NCBI RefSeq assembly: GCF_932276165.1
Contig: NC_063987.1
Coordinates: 7,192,001-7,256,000, forward strand
Length of the DNA stretch: 64,000 bases
DNA from: Plutella xylostella
Taxonomy: Eukaryota > Arthropoda > Insecta > Lepidoptera > Plutellidae
Direction: 5' to 3'
In this document: positions 23,701 to 35,700 of the stretch, in pieces
Layout of the letters: each line of letters begins with the position of its first letter
How positions within the stretch are numbered: position 1 is the first letter of the stretch
Position numbers and translations under genes: made by a program
The notes under the pieces: generated by a model
Database searches by the model: none
What the model saw: only the letters and a program-made list of their open reading frames with translations
What the model was told of the DNA's origin: nothing

Positions 23701-26700
23701 TGGATATCCAAAGTAGGTATTATGTGTCTATCTATCTATCACCAAGCAGAGATTTTTGCACATATATGACCTAAGTAAACCAATCTGAATGCACTCCCAT
23801 CCTTAGGTTCAGCTGGTCGTGCGGGCGGTGTCGGATGCGGAAGAACCAATCACAGAGCGGTATTTATGACGAATTGCGATATAGTGACGCTTATCTACGT
23901 CGATAGCGAACCCGTGTAGCGGTAGCTGGGTTAGGTTCTAGATCTAGACACCGACCTGAGTGCAGCCCGATCCTCAGACCGTGTACTACCATGTCACCGT
24001 CGGCTGAGTTAGCGCCGCATAATAATACGAGTAGCCGCTACACGGATTCTTTATCAACATCGATTAACTCTTTTACACAGCGCCGTATTTATGACGAATC
24101 GCGATATAGTGTCGGGTTATGCCCTTCCATTATACGTCAGTTTCACGTGGAGTTTTTATACTATTGCCGTGTCAAGGAGGAACATAATAGGAAAAACTAT
24201 AGGCGTTGCAGCCGGTACACCGGTTTCTTATCGACTTCGATAAACTTATTTATTCAGCACTGTATTTATGACGTCAATAAACTCATTTACACAAAGCCAG
24301 ATTTATGGCGAATCGCGATACAGTGTATTTTATATACTTATATCGATAAATAACCCGTGTATAAATGGCCTGGGTTTAGACACGAACCTGAGTGAACCCC
24401 GATCCGCAGGTTGAGCTGGTCGCGCGGGCGGTGTCGGATGCGGAACCGGCGTACGGCTTCGCGAAGAGCCAGCGCCATCCGCGCTATCTCGCACGCGTGT
24501 CGTGTCCCGTTGCGGACCGTGTGCTACCATGTAGCTACTGACTGAGTTAGCGGCGCATTATAGGTGCTATAATGGAGTTTTCAGACTTTTGCCGAACCAT
24601 GGAGGAAAATATACCTACTACATAGGAAAAACTATCGGCGCTGTAGTCACTACACGGGTTTCTTATAGACGTCGATAAACTCAATTACACAGCGCCGTAT
24701 TTATTACGAATTTCGATAGGTATACATATATCGACGCTGTAGCCGCTACACGAGTTCCTTATCGACGTCGATAAACGCGATCTACCAATCACAGCTCTTT
24801 GTTTATGGCGAATCGCGGTATAGTTTTGTTTATTTGTCGATAACGAACCCGTGTAGCAGAATCTGGTAGTATAGTCACCAACCTGAGTGCACCCCGATCC
24901 GCAGGTTCAGCTGATCGTGCGGACGATGTCGGATGCGGAACCGGCGTACGGCGTCGCGAAGAGCCAGCGCCATCCGTGCTATCTCGCACGCGTGTCGGGT
25001 CCCGTTGCTACTATGGACCGGACCGTGTGCTACTATGTCGCCGCCGACTGAGTTAGCGGCGTAGGTGTCTTATATAATTATGCCATTCTTATTATACTAC
25101 AATGGCGTTTTCATACATAATGCCTAATGCCGAACCATGGAGGGTAATATACATAGGATAAATAGTCTGCGCTGCGGCCGCTAGCGCTACACGGGTATCT
25201 TATCGACGTCGATAAACTAATTAACACAGCGCTGTATTTATGACGAATTGCGTTACGTATCTACCGACGCTGTAGTCGCTACACGAGTTCCTTATCGACG
25301 TCGATAACCTCGTTTAATGAAAGTTATATATGCCGTATATATGGCGAATCGCGATATAGTTTCGTTTATTCGTCGATAACGAACCCGTGTAGCAGCATCT
25401 GGTAGTATAGTCACCAACCTGAGTGCACCCCGATCCGCAGGTTCAGCTGATCGTGCGGACGATGTCGGATGCGGAACCGGCGTACGGCGTCGCGCAGGGC
25501 CAGCGCCATCCGCGCTATCTCGCACGCGTGTCGTGTGCCGTTGCGGACTGTGTACTGCCATGTTGCCGCCGACTGAGTTAGCGGCGTATTATGCTACAGT
25601 GGAGTTTTTATATTCATGGAGGAATATATACCTACATAGGAAAAATTATCGGCGCTGCGGCATACACGGGATTTTTATCGACCTCGATAAACTCATTTAA
25701 AAAACGCCACATTTATGACGAATTGCGATATATTCACGTTTATTTGTCGATAACGGTCCGTGTAGTGGCAGCCGGTAATGAATTTAATGTGAGTTCCACC
25801 AATCACAGCGCCGTATTTATAGCGAATCGTGATAAATCCTGTAGGTTGGCTGGTAGCAAATGCTCTTAGCATTAAGCCCACCTTTTGTACATGCATTTTT
25901 ATATTTGTGCAATAAAGAATTAAATAAATAAATAAATAAAGTGACTTTTATCTATGTCGATAAAGAATCCATGTAGCGGTCTATACAGTAGACACCCACC
26001 TGAGTGGACTCCGATTCGCAGATTGAGCTGATCGTGCGGACGATGTCGGATGCGGAACCGGCGTACGGCGTCGCGAAGAGCCAGCGCCATCCGCGCTATC
26101 TCGCACGCGTGTCGGGTCCCGTTGCGGACTGGCAGCCCGGAGACCACCATGTAGGCGTCGCCTATTGTCTCCACCTGGCAGGGGAACACAGTATTATGGT
26201 CATTGCATATATTATAAGATCGTAACGTAAAGGGATCGCCTCTTTTTCTTCTGTCAACCTGTCTGTTTGCCAGGTGTTCGCGTCGACCATAGAACAACGC
26301 GGACGCGGATGTAGCGTCGGCAGAAGAAAAAGAGGCGATCCTTTTAAGTTACAGTCATGTATACGGTAACTATTAGTGACAAGGATAAATAACCTAACCG
26401 AACAATGTTAAAAACCCGCGACATTCAACACTAAAAGTCGCATAATTTCTAAACGGCTGGACCGATTTTGATACAATTTAGCTATTAACAATTTATCATA
26501 AACTATGACTCAAAAGAAAAATAAATCGTAAATCAGTTCAGCCGTATTTACATTCAAAAAGCAATTACCTATAAAATTCCAGAAAGAAATGTGTAACAAA
26601 ATGTGCAAACATTATAAATATTGACTTTGACCCACGGTATTTGACCTCTGTTTGTTATTCCCCGTATATTCACAAAGAGAACAAATAGTATGAAATGGAT

Positions 26701-29700
26701 GGATTCGCCAATTAAATTCATATTAATCCCTGTGTAATATTAATACCGCTTCAAAGGGGTTAAAATACTAATAATACATATTTGCTTTGATCGAAAATGG
26801 TCTGAGTAATACCATAATTACCTATATTATTATATTTTATGGAAAAAATGGATTAGGTTCATATTTTTATTTACCTATTTTCATATTTTTAATCAAATAA
26901 GTTTTTTTTTGTTAACAGGATGCGTTTTTCATTATTATAGCTTTATTACAACTTTTTTTTGTTTTGTTATAAATTGGTATGTCTTTTTGGGAGTTTGTAT
27001 TTAATTTATACGACTGAAAATACACTGTCTAAACTATTTATAATAAAACGTATATAGTATTACAGGGGACACTATTTTCATTATTTAATAGTACGGCTGT
27101 CCCATTTCAAAACACAGTAACCGCCAACTTTAAAAAAAAAAACGGGTCTTTGATTTATACATTATTTTAGGCGATTCCGCACAAAACTGCATTGTCAGAA
27201 TATCAAAAAACCGCTTAGAAACGAAAATAAAATTTCTAAAAACCTAGTAACTCCACCCTGCGAAATCAAAAATGCCACAAAAACCATTTCAATACATAGT
27301 AAGAGCCACCAACCATTTTAAAACACAGTAAGTGAAAATGACTTACTAGGTTTTAAAATGGTCAATGGCGCTTACTAGGTTTTGAAATGGTCAGCAAAGG
27401 ACAATTTTCGTCCGTTAATTTTAGTAAGTCACAAATGGCATACATTATTACTAACACTTTTTTCGAACAAAATATCAGACATTTCAGAACCTGTATCTTT
27501 GCACCAATGAAACCTAGAGAGTTGAATTAAAAGTAGAACATAAGTAAATTTTGTCTTCTTTATAAAAGCTATAGAGACCTTTCTCGTTAGAACCTTTCTA
27601 CTAGCCCTATTTTGCATAAACAAAAAAAAAAACAAGTTATAAAACTGATTTTTAAATAGAAATTTAGGAAATATTGTCTAATTGAAGGCAGCCATAAATA
27701 ATTTTCATGTTAGAGCCTTCTGAATATGGCTATTTAATTCATTTACATAAAACAAAAAAACAAACATAAAAATATGCCCGTATTTCAGCTATTACTTATA
27801 GTGCCGTCGTGTAAAAGTGCTGCAAAATTGGATTTATAATATGTGAAGGATCCCAAACATATAAAAAATGAAATTATTACGCAATTATTGCAATTTCAAT
27901 ATACTTAACTTGTCTTAAATGACACAATAATGGCCCTTACTAGGTTATGAAATGGTCAGTGAGGGCGGTTTTAGGGTGAGAAAACCATATAAAACCTAGT
28001 AAGTGTTTTCTTTTGTGCATTACAGCAACAATTTTAGTCATATTTAAATGAAATAGTATTGTATATAAAGCCTAGGTTCTGTCGCTTCTTTTAAGCTTAC
28101 ATTTGTTCAGATATCTATCATAGTTTTACCAGGGCATTGAAATGAAGGTACAAAAACGTTTTTTGGCTCTCCTGAACATTTTGTCTCATGGCTGTTACTG
28201 TGTTTTAAAATGGGACAGCCGAGTAGTCGCTATCACCCACAAAAGTCCACCAAGCAATAATCTTTTATGTATATGACCTGCACCTCTATGCCTATTGCTG
28301 ATATCTATAACAAGTCATTATCGCAAAGACACTTAAAATAAAAAACGAATAATTTCCACTTTATTAGCATTTTTGCTGTGACGGAGTGTCGACCCCAAGT
28401 CAATGAGATGGTTCTAAGCAATAGGACGCCCTCTCCTCCAACACTGAAGTGTCACAGAACCGTCGAACGCAACGCTGAATATTAATTAAAGCACTCGAAA
28501 GATTAAGTGCGAAAAAATATTGAGTTTCGGCGAATTCTCAGCGCGGGGCCATCTTGAGAGAGTAGATCCTTTGTCAACTTGTTGGAAAAAAGTGAAGTTC
28601 ATTTCAGGGGAATAGATCTTTCTGGTACCTTGGAAGCTAGATGGAAGAGATGGGTAGATCTTCGTAATCTGAAAATGTTTAGTTGCTTCTTATATAGAAA
28701 GCAAAAGAGCCTCGAGTGACGTAGTATTCTCTGTATGTACCTTATACGTCTGCTACCATACCACCACCAACACGTTAGCAATCCATAAACAGCGAGCGTC
28801 GCTCGCCTGTCAAACATCTGTCAGATCCATACAAGTTACGTCAGATTTTACAAGCGAGCATAGCTGCTAGGATTGTTCACATAGCTCATGTTCGGTAGTG
28901 GTTACCCACTTTGTTCCTTAGCTAATTATAGGTGAAAAACCTAAGCTCTACGGGATTTTTACCAACAAGTCTACAAGAAATACTCTTCTTCGTAATAGTA
29001 TTCACAATTGACACTGTATCACTCACCTTATAAACATCATAATGCTCCAATATAGAGTCAAACAGCGTGTAGAGATCATTGAGCAAGTCCACAACTTGCA
29101 TGGGAGTGCTCGCGGCGGAGAGGGCAGTGAACCCCACGATGTCCGAGAAGTAGATCGTCACTTGTTCGAAGGTTTCCGCGATGACTGATTGGCCGTTTAT
29201 GAGCTGGGATGCTACTGACCTGTTGGGTGGAAATAGAATGGTTTGGGTGTGAAATGAGGCTCTTAGAATAGAAATACACTCACGAACAATGAAAAAGATC
29301 CACACATAAAATACTGACACTAAAAGGCCTCAATTAACCAAAAAAAGGCTCAATTAATCTAACTGCTAACACATGGAATTACAATTTTAATACAATATTT
29401 ACGTTTTGTGGTTGGTAGGTACTATTCTGATGCGCTTAAATGTTCTTCAATATTTCAGACGGGGCGTCATTATGCTACCCAGTCACCATTTAGAAGTAAA
29501 TTAACAGTTTTCTCACTAAAACTTTTTCATTGCTCGTAAGTGTAGTTTAGAGGATTATTGGGAAAGCTCAATAGCCCTAAATAATCTAAGTAGGTAGGTA
29601 AATCAAATAAAAGTGTTTTTACCGCAAGAATCTTTAAACGCTTCTTAAAAATAATGTTAATTATTATGATAAGAATATAATCAAACGTTTCTGGGAACCA

Positions 29701-32700
29701 CTTCCAAATATTAATTCTAATTGATCGGAAAATTAATAATTTATATGAAAGGTTTCCACAATCCTCTTTCGATTATTAAAACCGATACGGGTGTATTACT
29801 CTGAACTCCCACTCAAGAATTTAACATCAAACCAATGAAACCAAAATTGTGTTTCCTTTCCTATTAAGCTATTAAATCAAATTGTTTATTTGTCAAAAGT
29901 AATTTCGTAAAGTACACAGATATCAATTTCCGAGTTCGCTTAATCGTCGCCCGCAGGATCCGTTTGTAAAATGTATTTCTATATTTTCAAAGCCATTCTT
30001 TATTAAAGCGAGCAACATTAAACGTTCCTTGGAAATTAAATTTTCATATTTCCAGCTATTCACAGGAAATGTATCTGTATCAAAGCATCTTTTTGAAAAC
30101 GGCTATTTAGAATACAAAATGATAGAATAAATCCCGCATAATGTGGCTCGGTCAACTTTACCCCTCGGAATATCTCTTTTACGCACAAAACTAAACAAAA
30201 ATATGCAAATGGCTTTTATCAACATCACCCACCCACACCCTTTCTGCATCCTAAAGTATAACTTACTTTGGTAACAGCTGATGCTTGTAACTTACTTTGG
30301 TAACAGCTGATGCTTGTAACTTACTTTGGTAACAGCTGATACAGTAATTCCTCGCACTTTTTCTTCTCTTCTAGATAGTCCTGGGTTCGTTCGCTGACTA
30401 GAGCTTCGAGGTTGTTCGCGTACTGCTCCATACGAGACAGCAGATTGTCGAGGATGTTGCTGCTCTCCTGTGACCTGAGGGGAGAGTAAATAAAAGCAAT
30501 GAGGACTTGAGGACAAAAATACGTTTTTAGAACTGCACAATTTAACCAGTTTTACCAAGCAATGAGTTGTTACAAGCAATACACTAAGTTGCCAGGTAAA
30601 GTACAGTTATGACAAGAAAAGTTCGTACATAAAGTACAAAGTAGTCTTCGAGGTAAACGATAGTTGAATGAATTTTTGGCTGCAGCCATATGATTCTTGA
30701 TAAAAGATATCTACAACCTTTCCCCAGTGCGCAAAAGATACTAATAATTTTAAAGATATCAATTTAATAAAAAAATGCAAAAATAAATTCAAATAGGACT
30801 TATAAAAAAAAGTTTCAGAAACATTTACGTCATGATGAGAAATAAAATTTATGCTAGACCTTCAACAGATGTTAGGAAATAAAGCAAAAAAACAGTAAAC
30901 GTCTGAGTTAGATCGATGGCACTCTTCGTCAATTTACAAAACTTCCGCCAATCCGCGAATCGTTCAATTAACCGATGATTGAGTGTGCTTATAAAAGGAA
31001 CATGAATTTTTCTTCGTCAAATTTGTTTTTTCGAACCTCGAAATTTTGCCGGTTTTTGCGCCGAACGAAAACGTACGATTTCATTGTTCGAAAAACTAGC
31101 TGCGAATGAAAACTGTATCAGCATTTTTTAAAGTACGACCTTTTCCTATTTTCCCTGAGTTAGTAAATGCGTTGTGAACAAAAAAAAAAATGCGTGGCGA
31201 AAATAACGTTGGGCAATATTCTTGGAAATTCGCAAGAATAATTTGGATTGCGTAGTTGACTTATGTGTGTGTACTATTACATATTTTTTTTCGTAGTGAA
31301 TATACAGTATATAAAAAAAAATAACTAAGCCCTCCATCGCAAACAGTTTCATCCTGAAAGTCACTGAAAAAAAATAGATGAGTCGTAGAATGTTTAATCA
31401 GTACTCATTCGCTATTTTTATAAGCTATTTGTTCAAATCAATCTATTAATTTTAGGATCAAACTGTTTGCGCTTGACTTAAATCGACAATATACGAACAA
31501 GATGGAGTGTCAGTGCAAAAGAAACGTCTCGACAAATAACACCCCACTTCTACCACTGAGCTTTTATTTTGCATGATTTATTTTATTTATTTGATACTTT
31601 ATTGCACAAATATGAAATATAAGAGTACAAAAGGTGGACTTGATGCTAAAAGCATTTTCTACCAGCCAACCTACAGGAGGTACAGAAAAACTAGTATAGA
31701 GGTGCAACAAAAAAAAGTAGTTACTAAATTGAAAAAGCAATAAATGGCTGAGTAATCGATGAGCATACATAAAAAAAACATACAGACGAATTGAGAACCT
31801 CCTCCTTTTTTCGAAGTCGGTTAAAAACTAAATATAGTCACTTGATAATGAACTTAATAGAAAAAAACATAAAATATGCATTAGTTCTGTTAGAAGATTT
31901 GTGACTTTCGTTGGAAAATGGTAGTCATAAGGTTGAACTTAAAACAGTTGGCAGTAAAAATAATGCTGACAATTTTTTTTGCTTTATTATTTAAAATGAC
32001 CCATCTTGTTCGTATTTTATCCATCTAAGGCGGTTGGCGTATACTTATCTGATTTGTTGACTGTACTCCCGAGAGAGTGTTGACCAATAGCACGCATCGT
32101 GGGACGCCCTTATCTCGTCTCAGACACTCGGGGTAATGGAGTGTACTGATCATCGGCTACACTAAGTTGTTTATTTAATGCTAGCAGCCAAAAAGATAAA
32201 AAAAACCTCTTACGAAACTGTGAATGATGCTTTTGTTTATACAGCGTGTTAAATAGTAAGGTATCGTAATCCAAAAGTGGATGACTCAAATATGGTCATA
32301 CTGAAAAACTTGTTCTTTCGACAACTTTCGAAAAAATCCTTTAAAAAAACATTGTAGTTTTTTTTTTCATTATTTACAGCTTGGAATAGATTTTTTAAAG
32401 AGTGATACAGGTTTAAAATGGTTGCACACGAAATAGTTCGACCAGCAGAGCAGCGATCACAGGATTCGATACCTACAATTTTCGAAACTACACAAACAGG
32501 GCCTCTAGTACCTACGAGATTTGCAATTTATGTAAACGAAAAAAGTTTTGGTTTTGCTTTGTCACCTGCATACATTATCTGTCAAAAGTTTCATGATAGT
32601 TTCCGCTAGAAGCGCCACTTTGTATGTGACAAAACTGAAACTTTTATAGTTTTCGACGTACTGTCAAACCTGTACTAGTTGGGCATAAATGGAAAAAGAA

Positions 32701-35700
32701 CGGTATCGTCAACTGCCACTGTCAAAATGTACACACGGCAACGTTAAATGGTTGGCAGGGCACACTAACGTAGGTAGTGTATGTGTGTGTCGGCGACGTC
32801 GACGTAATTATTTAGTTCTGGGCAACCCACACACGGATATTGTAAGCATGTAGTTGTGCCAGTGACAATGATTCATTGTTTTTATGATATGAACGGCACG
32901 GCACGTTAAGCCGTGGGTCCCGGTTGCTGCTTCGGCAGCAGTCGTTAAGCCTAGTCAGAGGCCTTCGGGCGGCTTGAAAACATCTGACAGTCGGGTTGCC
33001 CACTTACCCGACAACTCTCTCAGCACAAGCTTGCTTGTGTTAGGGTCCACCAACCCGCACTTGGCCAGCGTGGTGGACTAGGCCTAAACCCTTCCTTCAT
33101 TTGGAAGGAGACCCGTGCCCCAGCAGTGGGGACGTAATGGGTCGTGATGATGATGATGATGATATGAAGCAAAATTTTGCAACGCATTGTAATAGATTGA
33201 ATGGCTCAGTTGGTATGATACAAGACTTACATTAATCGGTATGGTTGTTCAAATCCCACTGAACTTACAATATTCCTTTTTTGTTTTTTTTTATAGGTTT
33301 AATTTATTTTTTTAGGATGGTTAATAATAGTATTGTAGTATATACGAATAAAAGCAACACAGAAAGTAAATGAAACAAGTTATTAAGTGTTAAAATTACC
33401 AAATTTATTCTTTCCGTAACATAAACATTAAGGATGTTACGTTTTTGTTGTTTTTCGTTTAAAAACATAGTTGTAGTTTATATTAATAAGGAAAATTTTC
33501 AATTAGCAGTTTTAAATCATAATAAACATCAGAAAAGGATGGACTGGCTGTTTTACTAAAGTAAATAGGCAAGTCATTAGTTATATGAATCAACATGTTA
33601 ATTAGCTAGAAATAAGATAACTTATTCTAACCTCAGTAACAATAATATCATTAACACATTGGCTTACCCATAATTGTAAATAATGATAATAAGTATTTAA
33701 CAAAATAACTAAAATCTTATACAAATGGAAAAATAAAAATTACTGAGCTAACCTCAATAACTATAATTTTCACCACTTTTTCGCCATAATATCTTACGTC
33801 CATCCTTGTCTGACTTAAAGGATTTTTCATCACTAAATATCACCACATTGTTGGACCAATCAAAGTTTAAAATGGTCAGTCGCAAAACGCACTCTGTTTC
33901 GACGATGCTGATCGGTTAGGGCAATTTTCTTCGCCGGCCTCCGACACCGCAACCCAGCAGCAGTGAACCCGTACGGTATGTAGGGATAGATTATGTGTTG
34001 TGGCCGTAGAACGAGTGCTGCAGAACGGATCAGCGCTACGTGCAGCTACGATTTCTCGATGGCGTGGTGATGCATCCGTATAGACGACTACTGTTTACAT
34101 GTCCCGAATCTGCGTATCGGTGAACCCATAATTGAACAGTTCTCCTCTGCAAACAAAAAAAACAAATATTTACTTAGCTTATACAAATACAAATATTCTA
34201 ACAGTCATATAAAATATTTGCAATTCTATGTTACTTACCGATAAACGTCTTGGGATTTCACTAATTGTAATGTTTTGTTCATATAAATATTGTATACGAT
34301 TATCTCCGCCTTTTAGAACATGGTTAAGTGACTTTCCATAGTGACTGCGAAGAGTAATTAATTAAATTGACAAATCACAAAGTGAATCACTTTGCAGACG
34401 CAGAGGTGAATTGTCACTAAAACTAAAAACAAATTTCGTTTATTCATATTATATGAGGGTAGAATGGTTTTAATTCTCAAATGAAGAACGAATCATATAT
34501 TTTTGGCGAAGAGAAATAGTCGACAGCTATGCAGCTTGTAGTCATTTGTCAGTTTCAAATATATTAATTTTATACTCAACAGCGTTTAAATTAACGCAAA
34601 ATTTGAATTAAGTTAAATAAAAATAACCATCCGTGGACTCGAACTCACGACCTATGTTTCATTAGTCTAACATTCTACCAATGAGCTACGAAGTGTATAG
34701 ACAAAAGCAGGGAAATTTTGCTTCACATCAATTTTATAACTATTTCACTAACACTACCGGTTGATATTTTTATGTCACTGCTGGTATAGCTGGTAGCCTA
34801 CGCGCAAACTCGTTTGTGCTGTTGTGTGTGTGTGTGTGTGTGTGTGTGGTTTGTTACTGGTGTGTAAACCGATTTCTGCGTTTATGCACACATACACTAC
34901 GTTAGTGTGCCCTGCCAACCATTTGACGTTGCCGTGTGTACTTAAGGCAAATTTGTCAGTTCCAAAAGTGACATTTGTTATTTCCATATGTTTCTGTACA
35001 TTCGAAAATAGTATCGAATCCTGTGAAGCGATCACAGATCGTTTTGTTAATTTACCTGGATTATGTCATTTACACTCACGCACCCACTGTACATATGTTT
35101 AACATATGAAAAAATCATTTATGAAATCAATTAGCAGTATTTCATTGTTGCTAATGAGTCTAATGACCATCACCATATTTATGGATGGAAATGCATTGTC
35201 GCCGTTGCGTTCGGTGGCGAATCTATGAATAGCTTTAGCTGTTTCCCTAAAGCTGCGTACAGACCGGCCAAACGAACGCCAACGAACGGGTTTCGTTGAA
35301 CTTCGTTGCTGCAATCTGCCCTGTATTATGTATGATAAATATCCATCGTTGGGCATTCGTTGGGCGTTCGTTGAGCTGGTCTGTACGCAGCTTAATATGA
35401 GATTAGTTTGCGGTTAAATCCACATTGGGTTGCAGTATGGTTGATATTCCATCAGGATTAGCGTTTAGAGTAAACAAACCGTGTGTGGATCTGATATGTA
35501 TTGTTTATCTAATATTAACAAACAATAATTACATTCGGTCGACCGACGCAGCGTTTAGAATACTGTGATTTATGGAAGGTGACGAAAATCGATGACACAA
35601 TTTTGGCAACAGAAGCTAGTGATGATGTGATGTTGGCTGAACGAACTTGAAGAAATAGTCAAACACTGGTCCATTTACGTGAATCAAACTGGAAAATGTT

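Larger units (their letters stand above)
23740..25990. repeat. Tandem array of exon-10-plus-intron units
   Basis: Units of about 500-600 bp repeat an exon-10 fragment, then ACTGAGTTAGCGGCG, then TTATCGACGTCGATAA-type palindromes and GCGCCGTATTTATGACGAAT, then GAACCCGTGTAGC, then the next exon fragment. The intron beside the true exon 10 (25945-25999) has the same sequence as the segment next to the copies, so the ancestral unit is exon 10 with its flanking intron. Three long copies are listed separately. Shrunken remnants lie near 23806-23845 and 23955-23990. A LINE 3' tail is inserted at about 25838-25940. Confidence 0.75.
15929..25999 (-). other. Intron 10 (exon 10 to 11), about 10 kb
   Basis: Contains the exon-10 copy array (23.7-26.0 kb), two copies of a tRNA-derived SINE, a MITE at 22001-22137 and the intact RTE at 16594-19790. 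19800-21600 and 23080-23740 hold only AT-rich DNA and short unassigned repeat pieces. 15940-16580 shows nothing recognisable. Confidence 0.85.
26175..29026 (-). other. Intron 9 (exon 9 to 10)
   Basis: Holds the foldback at 26222-26352 and the TIR element at 27094-28221. 26353-27090 and 28226-29020 are AT-rich with no gene or repeat that I can define. Confidence 0.85.
32430..35045. mobile_element. Old Tc1-like DNA transposon with long inverted arms, split by a SINE
   Basis: Inverted arms at about 32430-32880 plus 33161-33270 (left) and 34620-35045 (right) share CACTAACGTAG/CTACGTTAGTG blocks, GTGCCCTGCCAACCATTT and GATRTGAAGCAAAATTT. Each arm also carries a tRNA-like sequence. The centre holds a decayed Tc1/mariner transposase on the minus strand. 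The SINE at 32894-33160 interrupts the left arm; the right arm preserves the uninterrupted site. Exact ends are not certain. Confidence 0.6.

Noticed and set aside
24330..25561. Minus-strand ORFs reading ...VRDSADGAG..RRTPVPHPT... repeated in the array
   Set aside because: These are the exon-10 copies read in the wrong frame; the real frame gives the cyclase sequence.
23740..25990. CRISPR-like or simple satellite array
   Set aside because: Units are 500-600 bp, contain exon sequence and are uneven in length; the window is eukaryotic.
34629..34695. Functional tRNA gene on the minus strand
   Set aside because: A and B boxes are near consensus, but the ends (TTCGTAG and GGATGGTT) do not pair as an acceptor stem.
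34775..35102. Overlapping ORFs on both strands around the TG run
   Set aside because: Generated by the (TG)n microsatellite and the inverted repeat arm.
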